A stretch of DNA of 64,000 nt, taken from contig NZ_CP041151.1 of NCBI RefSeq assembly GCF_006494715.1, positions 1,922,001 through 1,986,000 on the forward strand, given 5' to 3'. The notes beneath the pieces were generated by a model. That model had not been told where the DNA came from. It did not search any database and worked only from the letters and a program-made list of their open reading frames with translations. Shown here one piece after another: positions 57,337 through 64,000 of the stretch (positions within the stretch are counted from its first letter, which is position 1; each line of letters begins with the position of its first letter). Origin of the DNA: Shewanella sp. SNU WT4 (lineage in GTDB: Bacteria; Pseudomonadota; Gammaproteobacteria; Enterobacterales; Shewanellaceae). A program made the translations under genes and the position numbers.

Positions 57337-59502
57337 CTAGTGCGCTAATAAACCGCGACTACGCAGCAGCGGCTCAATACCTGCCTCTTTACCTCTAAAT
57401 TGCTGGTAGAGCATCATAGGATCGGCGCTGCCACCTTGGGATAAAATATAGTGGCGGAATGCTGTCGCTGTCTTCTCATCGAAAATACCGTTTTCTTTAA
57501 AGGCTTCATAGGCATCAGCGCCTAAGATATCAGACCAGAGATAACTGTAATAACCTGCTGAATAGCCGCCGGCAAAGATATGGGAGAAATAGGTACTGCG
57601 ATATCTAGGGACTATTTCCTTAATGAGCCCCATATTAGCCAGCGACTCGGCTTCAAATTTAGCGGCATCTTGCGGCTTAGGGGTGGTCAGCGTATGCCAG
57701 TCTAAATCAAGCTTAGTGGCGGCCATATATTCAACGGTGGCAAAGCCTTGATTAAACTTACTGGCCGCTTGAATTTTTGCGACTAACTCAGTAGGGATAA
57801 CTTCACCCGTTTGATAATGCTTAGCAAATTGCGCTAATACTTCGGGCTCAGTCATCCAGTTTTCCATGACTTGCGATGGAAATTCCACATAGTCACGGGG
57901 GACTGCGGTACCCGCCTGTGAGCGATATTGCACGTTTGATAACATGCCATGGAGCGCATGGCCAAATTCGTGGAATAGGGTACTGGCTTCATCAAAGGTC
58001 AGTAGGCTTGGCTCACCAGGTGCGCCTTTAGGGTAATTGAGCACATTGACTATGATGGGCACTGAAGTGTCGCCATTCATTTGATATTGAGGGCGATAGG
58101 CATTCATCCACGCGCCAGCGCGCTTACTGTCACGGATGAAATAGTCACCCATAAAAATGGCTAATAATTTGCCATCGTTATCAAATACTTCAAAGGTGCG
58201 TACATCTTGATGATATTTAGGCAAGTCGTGACGTTCTTTAACCGTAATGCCAAATAGCTTATTGGCTGTATAAAATACGCCTTGCAGTGTGTTTTCTAAT
58301 GAAAAGTAAGGGCGGGTATCTTGCTCATTAAAGGCATACTTGGCCACTCGAATTTTATCGGCGTAATAATCCCAATCCCAAGCGGCTAAGGTGAAATGTT
58401 GGCCTTGCTCATTAATCAGCGCCTGCATGGTCGCAACTTCAGCCTGAGCCTGTGCAAGGGCGGCGGGCCACACCTTGTTTAGTAAGCTGTAAACATTTTC
58501 AGGGGTCTTAGCCGTTCGTTCTTCTAATACCAAGTGCGCGTGTGTTGGGTAGCCAAGTAACGCCGCGCGCACAGCCCTAAGGGCGGCCATAGTCGCTAAA
58601 ATTTGTTTGTTATCATTGGCATTGTTGTTATTGCCACGGGCAACATAGGCTTCAAAAATTTGCTTACGTAATTCGCGATTATCGGCATAAGTTAAAAAGG
58701 GGGTGATAGACGGTTTTTGCGTGGTAAATATCCACTGGTCGGTTAACCCTTTTTGCTTGGCAGTTTCGGCCGCCGCCGCAATCACGTTGGCAGGAAGACC
58801 GGCCAAATCTTCTTTTTTGCTGATGATAAGTTCATAAGCATTGGTTTCGGCCAGTAAGTTGTCACCAAACTCCAAGCTTAAGCTATCTAAACGTTGGTTA
58901 AAATCGCGAAGCTTAATTTTGTCTTGCTCATTTAAATTGGCGCCGCCGCGCACAAAGCTTTGATAAGTATCAGTCAGTAGCTTTTGTTGGGCAGGGGTTA
59001 AGCTTGGGTCTGGTGCTTGATAAACAGCGTTAACGCGCTGAAATAACGCATCATTGAGCATAATGTCATCATTGGCGGCAGATAATAGTGGCGACACCTG
59101 TTTAGAGATGGCGCGCAGCTCGTCATTGGTATCAGCACTGGTTAAATTGAAAAACACCCCTTGCACTTTAGCCAGTAAGTTTCCTGAAAACTCCATTGCT
59201 TCTATGGTGTTAGCAAAACTGGCCGCTTCTTTATTGTTAATAATGGCGTTAATTTCAGCTTGCTGCTCGCCAATGGCGCGCTCAAACGCTGGCAGATAAT
59301 GCTCTGGCTTAATTTTGCTAAAGTCTGGAATTTCTAAATAAGTGTTGTAAGGCGCGAAAAATGGATTTTGTTCAGTAACCGTTTGGCTTGACTGCGCTGT
59401 TGGTACTTGAGTTTGAGCCATACCTGTAGTCGCTGACTCTTGGCTGCAAGCACTGGTGAGTAGCACTAAGCCTATGCTGGCGGCAAGATAGGTGATTTTC
59501 AT
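57337..59502 (-). CDS. dcp: Peptidyl-dipeptidase Dcp-type M3 metallopeptidase, lipoprotein
   Basis: A 721-aa zinc peptidase. The start MKITYLAASIGLVLLTSACSQ has a lipobox (TSAC, Cys20), so the enzyme is anchored to an envelope membrane, unlike cytosolic E. coli Dcp. The zinc motif LFHEFGHALHGML lies near residues 507-519, with the third ligand in FPSQVMENW. The C-terminal YSYLWSDILGADAYEAF is typical of Dcp. It removes C-terminal dipeptides. ATG 59502 is set by AAGGA upstream; an ATG at 59526 would add 8 residues and spoil the signal peptide. Its terminator hairpin is split by the IS4-like element. Confidence 0.92.
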   Translation of the reverse strand: MKITYLAASIGLVLLTSACSQESATTGMAQTQVPTAQSSQTVTEQNPFFAPYNTYLEIPDFSKIKPEHYLPAFERAIGEQQAEINAIINNKEAASFANTIEAMEFSGNLLAKVQGVFFNLTSADTNDELRAISKQVSPLLSAANDDIMLNDALFQRVNAVYQAPDPSLTPAQQKLLTDTYQSFVRGGANLNEQDKIKLRDFNQRLDSLSLEFGDNLLAETNAYELIISKKEDLAGLPANVIAAAAETAKQKGLTDQWIFTTQKPSITPFLTYADNRELRKQIFEAYVARGNNNNANDNKQILATMAALRAVRAALLGYPTHAHLVLEERTAKTPENVYSLLNKVWPAALAQAQAEVATMQALINEQGQHFTLAAWDWDYYADKIRVAKYAFNEQDTRPYFSLENTLQGVFYTANKLFGITVKERHDLPKYHQDVRTFEVFDNDGKLLAIFMGDYFIRDSKRAGAWMNAYRPQYQMNGDTSVPIIVNVLNYPKGAPGEPSLLTFDEASTLFHEFGHALHGMLSNVQYRSQAGTAVPRDYVEFPSQVMENWMTEPEVLAQFAKHYQTGEVIPTELVAKIQAASKFNQGFATVEYMAATKLDLDWHTLTTPKPQDAAKFEAESLANMGLIKEIVPRYRSTYFSHIFAGGYSAGYYSYLWSDILGADAYEAFKENGIFDEKTATAFRHYILSQGGSADPMMLYQQFRGKEAGIEPLLRSRGLLAH

Positions 59503-59645
59503 GGTTAAGTCCTTGTAGGGCATCAATGGGTTTATACATCAGATCATAAGTTTGTTATTGGTTTTACGATGATGCTGATGATTAATTACTTTGCGGCAAC
59601 AAAGCTATCACAGTTGATGGGTGCTGGCTAATTAACCATAAAGGC

Positions 59646-59672
59646 ACACAAGCCACATTAAGTGGCTTGTGT
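59646..59672 (-). terminator. Hairpin after the gamma-glutamyltransferase gene
   Basis: ACACAAGCCAC (59646-59656) pairs perfectly with GTGGCTTGTGT (59662-59672) around a 5-nt loop. On the minus strand it is followed by GCCTTTATGG, a weak T-run. It lies about 125 bp after the stop of the ggt gene and before the promoter region of the Dcp gene. Confidence 0.55.
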
Positions 59673-59797
59673 AGTATCTGGTGTGAGGGATTAGAGTATT
59701 TGCATGCGGCTTGCTTATAACAGACTGATTGCTATCTCATCTAAGGCGCTTATGGCTGTGGTTATGCTGGCGCCTTGATGTTGATTCTTATGCAGAG

Positions 59798-61639
59798 TTA
59801 GTGGCCCGCGGTGAGTGATGCGCCGCGGCGAGGATCTGAGCTACCAAACCAACCGACAGGCGCCCGCATAATGGATTGAGTGCTGCCCATGGCAGCTTGT
59901 ATTTTAGTGACATGGCCTTTAGCTTGTAAAAGGCTAATGGTATCGCTATTAATCGAGCGCTCATGCAGTAATTCATCGGGCAACCATTGATGATGAATTC
60001 TGCCAGCTTGGGTGGCTTCGGCAATATTCATTTGATAATCAATCACATTGGTTATGATTTGTAAGGTTGTACTGATAATGCGCGAACCGCCTGGACTGCC
60101 AGTCACTAACAAAATGTTGCCATCTTTTAAGACCAAGGTTGGGCTCATTGAACTTAATGGCCGCTTACGTGCTTGCACGGCATTAGCGGCGCCGCCAATC
60201 AATCCAAAACCGTTAGCAACCCCAGGTTTTGCTGAAAAGTCATCCATTTCATTATTGAGTAATATGCCAGTGCCAGCAGCAACTAGGCCAGATCCATAAC
60301 TAAAGTTAAGGGTATAGGTATTAGAAACGGCATTACCCCATTGGTCGACCACTGAATAGTGAGTGGTTTGTGGGCTTTCGTTCTTGAGCATGGCACCAGG
60401 TTTGATTTCGTTTGCTGGGGTTGCCTTGTCCTTGATGCTAGCGGCTAACTGTTTAGCATACACTTTAGCGATTAATGCTTGGGTTGGCACAGGGTAAAAA
60501 TCAGGGTCGCCTAAATATTCACTTCTATCGGCATAGGCCAATTTCATGGTTTCAGTCAGCAAATGTAAGCTCGCGGCGCTGTTGTGGCCAAGCTCTCCTA
60601 AAGGGAAATTTTCTAAGGTATTCAGCATTTGGATAATATGTATGCCGCCAGAGGAGGGCGGCGGCATAGAGATTACTTGATGGCCGCGATACTCTCCCAC
60701 CACAGGAGTGCGCTCGACCACTTGATAATCACGCATATCTGCTAGCGATAAAATTCCGCCAGCTGCAGCTACGGCTGCCACGATTTTTTGCGCGGTTTCA
60801 CCCTGATAAAACCCCGCCGCGCCTTGTTGTGCAATTAAGCGCAGGCTATTGGCCAGTTGTGGCTGCTTTAACACTGTATTAGGCGCGAAATTGTCACCAT
60901 TTGGCTGATAAAAAATGGCTGCCGTACTTGGCCAGCGGCTGAGTTTAGGCTTTAACGCGGCAAGTGATTGCGCTAAATCATAACTTACGGTTACCCCTTG
61001 CTCGGCAAGGGCAATGGCGGGCGCTATGACTTGCGCGGGTGACATAGTGCCATATTTGTCCAACGCGCTCAGAAGCCCCATCACAGTGCCGGGCACACCG
61101 ACAGCTAAGCCATGCTCTTTAGACAGTAATGGATTGACTTCACCTTGTGTATCTAAAAACAAATCTTGGTGGGCTAAGGCTGGCGCCATTTCACGGTAAT
61201 CTATCGCTATGGTTTGTTTTTTTTCGGCAAGATACACCAACATAAAACCGCCGCCGCCAATATTACCGGCTCTGGGTAAAGTGACCGCTAAGGCAAAGCC
61301 TGTGGCTACGGCGGCGTCTATGGCGTTGCCGCCTTGCTTTAAAATATCGACCCCAATTTGAGTCGCGAGCGCCTCTTGGCTGGCAACCATGCCATGCTCA
61401 GCCCACTCTGGCTGCGCTGTGGCTAAATGTTCATAAATCACCGCGGGTGGATTGGGGGGCTGAGCTGCGCTAGATGTTAGGCTTAATGGTAAGCATAACA
61501 TTATGATTAACGCAGACTTAGATATAGCTGCTGGCACTAGAAAAGAGGGTTTCGCCCATGAAATTGATGATTTAGCGGGTGTTAATGGGGCTGGCAATTT
61601 AGGCAGGCTTGGCTGCTGGAACGGCTTAGTTATAGTCAT
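59798..61639 (-). CDS. ggt: Gamma-glutamyltransferase
   Basis: A 613-aa precursor of an N-terminal nucleophile hydrolase that hydrolyses glutathione and moves gamma-glutamyl groups in the periplasm. A hydrophobic segment (ALIIMLCLPLSLTSSAAQ, about residues 43-60) follows an unusually long Pro-rich N-region. Family blocks: VASQEALATQIGVDILKQGGNA, GNIGGGGFMLVY, IDYREMAPALA, and the self-cleavage site TTHYSVVDQWGNAVS, with the nucleophile Thr near residue 424, which splits large and small subunits. SPGGSRIISTTLQ lies in the small subunit. AGG precedes the ATG, but a later start is possible given the long N-region. Confidence 0.93.
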   Translation of the reverse strand: MTITKPFQQPSLPKLPAPLTPAKSSISWAKPSFLVPAAISKSALIIMLCLPLSLTSSAAQPPNPPAVIYEHLATAQPEWAEHGMVASQEALATQIGVDILKQGGNAIDAAVATGFALAVTLPRAGNIGGGGFMLVYLAEKKQTIAIDYREMAPALAHQDLFLDTQGEVNPLLSKEHGLAVGVPGTVMGLLSALDKYGTMSPAQVIAPAIALAEQGVTVSYDLAQSLAALKPKLSRWPSTAAIFYQPNGDNFAPNTVLKQPQLANSLRLIAQQGAAGFYQGETAQKIVAAVAAAGGILSLADMRDYQVVERTPVVGEYRGHQVISMPPPSSGGIHIIQMLNTLENFPLGELGHNSAASLHLLTETMKLAYADRSEYLGDPDFYPVPTQALIAKVYAKQLAASIKDKATPANEIKPGAMLKNESPQTTHYSVVDQWGNAVSNTYTLNFSYGSGLVAAGTGILLNNEMDDFSAKPGVANGFGLIGGAANAVQARKRPLSSMSPTLVLKDGNILLVTGSPGGSRIISTTLQIITNVIDYQMNIAEATQAGRIHHQWLPDELLHERSINSDTISLLQAKGHVTKIQAAMGSTQSIMRAPVGWFGSSDPRRGASLTAGH

Positions 61640-61757
61640 GCTTACCTGACACTAATGTTGTTTTAATGTTTAGTAATGTGCCGTTAATTAACTGAAATTG
61701 CAATGCTCTAGCGTGAGAGCAATAAGTGTAGGAGTTGTGATAGTGCCAAGATGATAA

Positions 61758-61785
61758 TTGAGCGAGCTTAATGGGGCTCGCTCAA
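61758..61785 (-). terminator. Hairpin after the LysE-family gene
   Basis: TTGAGCGAGC (61758-61767) pairs perfectly with GCTCGCTCAA (61776-61785) around an 8-nt loop, 48 bp after the stop of the exporter gene on the minus strand. The following bases (TTATCATC) are only weakly T-rich. Confidence 0.5.
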
Positions 61786-61832
61786 GGGTATATCACTTAT
61801 TGTTATTTAGGGAAAATAGCCTCTTAAGGTAT

Positions 61833-62450
61833 TTACCCTAAGGCCAGCCAACCACCGACCAAAATCATTAAGCTGCCAGCAATGCGGTTCATTAGCTTAA
61901 TGTTATCCCCTTGGCTTAAAAACAGTTTTAGGGTTTTGCCACCGGATGCATAAAGCATCATGCACACAAACTCAGATACTAAAATAATGGCAATTAACGC
62001 CATTAACTGTACCGGCATAGATTCTTGCGGATTAATAAAGGGAGGCAATAAAGACACCATAAATGCCCAGCCCTTTGGATTGGCAATCGCTGTGCCGAAC
62101 CCTTGAGAGAACAAAGTAATGCGGCTAATACTTTTTTGGCTATCGGCGACTATGGCCATACTGCCGCGACTGCGCCACATATTGATACCGACATAAATAA
62201 GATACACGCCGCCCACCCATTTAAGCAGCGAGAACACTTGCGGGTAATTCAACATTAAGCTGGCAACGCCCATGACGGCGGCGATAGCAACTATGGCAAC
62301 GCCTAACAGTTCACCTAGCATCATCCATAAGGTTTTACGCACCCCTATGCTCATGCCTAATGTCATGGCTAAGGTCATACACAACCCCGGAGTAATAGAA
62401 ACAAAGAAGAAGGTTGGGATAAATACCGCAAGTAAGGTGAAATCAGGCAT
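61833..62450 (-). CDS. LysE/RhtB-family exporter
   Basis: A 205-aa inner membrane exporter. FIPTFFFVSITPGLCMTLAM near the N-terminus is the family signature (PGP replaced by PGL). FGTAIANPKGWAFMVSLLPPF is the second conserved block. Six membrane segments are predicted. It is a different branch from the exporter at 16261-16944. ATG 62450 is preferred over an upstream TTG at 62465. The substrate is unknown. It lies downstream of hppD, separated by a terminator. Confidence 0.87.
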   Translation of the reverse strand: MPDFTLLAVFIPTFFFVSITPGLCMTLAMTLGMSIGVRKTLWMMLGELLGVAIVAIAAVMGVASLMLNYPQVFSLLKWVGGVYLIYVGINMWRSRGSMAIVADSQKSISRITLFSQGFGTAIANPKGWAFMVSLLPPFINPQESMPVQLMALIAIILVSEFVCMMLYASGGKTLKLFLSQGDNIKLMNRIAGSLMILVGGWLALG

Positions 62451-62500
62451 ACAGGTCTTAAGCAAACAAAGGTAAAGAATATTACCTGTGAAATGGCGTT

Positions 62501-62535
62501 AAAAAAACTGCCAATCAGTGACTCATTGGCAGTTT
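62501..62535 (-). terminator. Rho-independent terminator after hppD
   Basis: AAACTGCCAAT pairs perfectly with ATTGGCAGTTT around a 9-nt loop. Read on the minus strand it ends in a run of seven T (62507-62501), 69 bp after the hppD stop. Confidence 0.92.
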
Positions 62536-62604
62536 GTGAGATATCGCATGAAATCAGTTGGTGCTTAGTAACAAAACTCTGATTTCAGCAAGTAAAGCGT
62601 TGAG

Positions 62605-63645
62605 TTATAACACGCCGCGGCGCGCTTGATCGCGTTCAATGGATTCAAACAAGGCTTTAAAGTTACCTTCACCAAAGCCTAAATTGTTTTTGCGTTGAAT
62701 GATTTCGATGAAAATTGGCCCAAACAGATTTTTAGTGAAAATTTGCAATAAATAGCCGGATTCATCGCCATCCACCAGAATTTGATGATTCTTGATTTTC
62801 TCTCTGTCTTCAGTGACTTGTGGCAATCTATCAAAAATGGTGTCGTAGTATTCTGGGATAATATCTAACGTGCTAATATGAGTGCCCGCCATAGCATCAA
62901 GGGATGCCACTATATCCCTGCTTCTAAAGGCCAGATGCTGTACGCCTGGGCCATTATATTCACGCAGATATTCATCAATTTGATTATTGTCGTTGCCTTT
63001 GCCCTCATTAATCGGAATGCAAAAACTGCCATCGGGAGAGCGCAACGCATAAGAGATGAGGGCAGTTTGTACGCCGCTAATGTCAAAGTAGCGCACCTCA
63101 GTAAACCCAAAAATATCCTTATAGAAGTTTGCCCAGTACTGCATTGTGCCTTTAAAGACGTTATTAGTGAGGTGATCGACTTCAATAAAGCCCTTATCTT
63201 TCACTATGATGGGCTCGGCTAAATCCACAAAATCGCGCTCATAAATGCTGCCGTTAGCGCCAAAGGTATCGATAAAATAAATTAAGCTGTCACCTATGCC
63301 ATAAATGGCGGGATAAGGTAGGTCTGTAACCTCCCGCGGGGCAGGCTTAGCGCCACGAGCGACGGCTTGCTCAAAGGCAAAGTTAGCATCTAGCACGCGC
63401 CAGCCCATAGAGCTAATGGCAGGTCCATGACTTTTAGTAAATGCAGCGCTAAAGCCTTGTTTAGAGCGATTAAGTAAAAAGTTGATGTCATTTTGGCGGT
63501 AATAAATGATGTCGTGCTCATGATGCTGTTTCAGCATAGAAAAGCCAAAATCGATAAACACTTGGTGCATAAAGTCGAGGTTTGGACTGGCAAATTCGGT
63601 AAATTCTATGCCCATCAAACCTAAAGGATTGGTTGTTGTTGCCAT
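62605..63645 (-). CDS. hppD: 4-hydroxyphenylpyruvate dioxygenase
   Basis: A 346-aa Fe(II) dioxygenase that converts 4-hydroxyphenylpyruvate to homogentisate in tyrosine breakdown. It has two vicinal-oxygen-chelate halves; the iron ligands are the His in FIEVDHLTNNVF, the His in GPGVQHLAFRS and the Glu in FGPIFIEIIQRKN. The N-terminus LMGIEFTEFASPN is typical. AAGGAC lies 7 bp before the ATG. It is 46 bp downstream of hmgA, the next enzyme of the pathway, and shares its operon. It also leads to the brown pyomelanin pigment when HmgA is limiting. Confidence 0.97.
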   Translation of the reverse strand: MATTTNPLGLMGIEFTEFASPNLDFMHQVFIDFGFSMLKQHHEHDIIYYRQNDINFLLNRSKQGFSAAFTKSHGPAISSMGWRVLDANFAFEQAVARGAKPAPREVTDLPYPAIYGIGDSLIYFIDTFGANGSIYERDFVDLAEPIIVKDKGFIEVDHLTNNVFKGTMQYWANFYKDIFGFTEVRYFDISGVQTALISYALRSPDGSFCIPINEGKGNDNNQIDEYLREYNGPGVQHLAFRSRDIVASLDAMAGTHISTLDIIPEYYDTIFDRLPQVTEDREKIKNHQILVDGDESGYLLQIFTKNLFGPIFIEIIQRKNNLGFGEGNFKALFESIERDQARRGVL

Positions 63646-63691
63646 TTTTATGTCCTTGATTGCAAATTTTGTGGGTGATTAAGGCTGACCA

Positions 63692-64000
63692 TTATTCGAG
63701 CCAAGAATTAACGTAATCAGCGGCCATGCTGTGTTTAACATGGGCTGTAAGCTGCAACGGGGCAAAAGTATCAACCATCACCGCATATTCGTGAGTTTCT
63801 TTTTTGCCGATACTGGCTTCTGTCTTACCAGGCTGCGGCCCATGAGCAACGCCTTTTTGATGCAAAGTTAAAAAGCCTGCCTGTATGCCTTTGCGACTCA
63901 TAAAGTCGCCATCGACGTAATACAAGACTTCATCGCTATCGATATTGTTATGAAAGTAAGGCGCCGGAATGGCTTGGGGATGGAAGTCATAAAGGCGCGG
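63692..64000 (-). CDS. hmgA: Homogentisate 1,2-dioxygenase (C-terminal part; continues past the window edge)
   Basis: The last 102 residues of the enzyme that opens the ring of homogentisate. The frame is open to base 64000 and reads RLYDFHPQAIPAPYFHNNID, then DEVLYYVDGDFMSRKGIQAG, FLTLHQKGVAHGPQPGK and ETHEYAVMVDTFAPLQLT. This matches the C-terminus of the short bacterial homogentisate dioxygenases, including the His and Glu region of the cupin active site. It is the upstream gene of hppD in a tyrosine catabolic operon. The start lies outside the window. Confidence 0.9.
   Translation of the reverse strand, partial: PRLYDFHPQAIPAPYFHNNIDSDEVLYYVDGDFMSRKGIQAGFLTLHQKGVAHGPQPGKTEASIGKKETHEYAVMVDTFAPLQLTAHVKHSMAADYVNSWLE

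Overview
The window is chromosomal DNA of a Shewanella-type gammaproteobacterium. The evidence is the 16S rRNA and rrn operon, an mxdABC-like biofilm locus, a small tetraheme periplasmic cytochrome c (CctA/STC type) next to htpX, and a hinT-ycfL-thiamine gene neighbourhood. No prophage, CRISPR array or large genomic island is visible. The accessory DNA is three insertion sequences: an IS50-like and an IS4-like copy that look intact, and an IS30-like copy broken by two in-frame stops.

Layout. 1-1459: 5' part of a DUF1415 gene and a FabH-like ketoacyl synthase, both on the minus strand. 2352-6121: mxdA-mxdB-mxdC-like biofilm operon behind an 892-bp non-coding stretch, then gmhB. 6861-12786: complete rrn operon (promoter, boxA, 16S, tRNA-Ile, tRNA-Ala, 23S, tRNA-Val, 5S, tRNA-Asp, terminator). 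12903-18053: SlyB-like lipoprotein, small membrane proteins, CorA, a LysE-type exporter and nadE. 18165-19702: IS50-like element inserted in the end of a membrane diguanylate cyclase gene. 22327-26418: RluA-type pseudouridine synthase, dead IS30-like element, DyP peroxidase. 26692-32047: biotin locus, bioA divergent from bioB-bioF-bioC-bioD. 32090-38243: pepE, htpX, cctA, a cytochrome b561-type protein, a CsgD-like regulator and an M61 peptidase. 38800-40627: hinT, two overlapping PaaI-type thioesterases and ycfL. 40671-45348: TPP-riboswitch-controlled thiamine locus (TonB-dependent receptor, YkoF-like thiamine binder, PnuT-type permease, thiamine-kinase-like protein). 45424-54899: frameshifted DUF6279 lipoprotein, DoxX, a second TonB-dependent receptor, YdjA nitroreductase, two GNATs, small envelope proteins, a tandem QueD-like protein and an M23 peptidase. 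54991-64000: rsuA, the IS4-like element, Dcp-type peptidase, gamma-glutamyltransferase, a LysE-type exporter, hppD and the 3' part of hmgA.

How the genes fit together. The biotin genes cover the pimeloyl methyltransferase (BioC) and the four late steps (BioF, BioA, BioD, BioB). The thiamine locus reads as one uptake-and-salvage route: outer membrane entry, inner membrane permease and phosphorylation, under TPP repression. hmgA and hppD are consecutive steps of tyrosine catabolism through homogentisate. MxdA-C and the membrane diguanylate cyclase tie the window to surface attachment and c-di-GMP.

Points most worth a second look: (a) the thiamine riboswitch has an 8-nt segment inside the aptamer exactly complementary to a segment that overlaps the Shine-Dalgarno-sequestering hairpin; (b) the tandem QueD-like protein seems to have split the family's active-site motifs between its two halves; (c) the IS4-like element sits inside a terminator hairpin and the IS50-like element rewrites the C-terminus of the diguanylate cyclase, both with perfect 10-bp target duplications; (d) a canonical intrinsic terminator lies inside the rrn operon just before 23S, and a tRNA-Val gene lies between 23S and 5S. 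No wholly new multi-gene system was found. All assignments come from reading the sequence; no database search was run.
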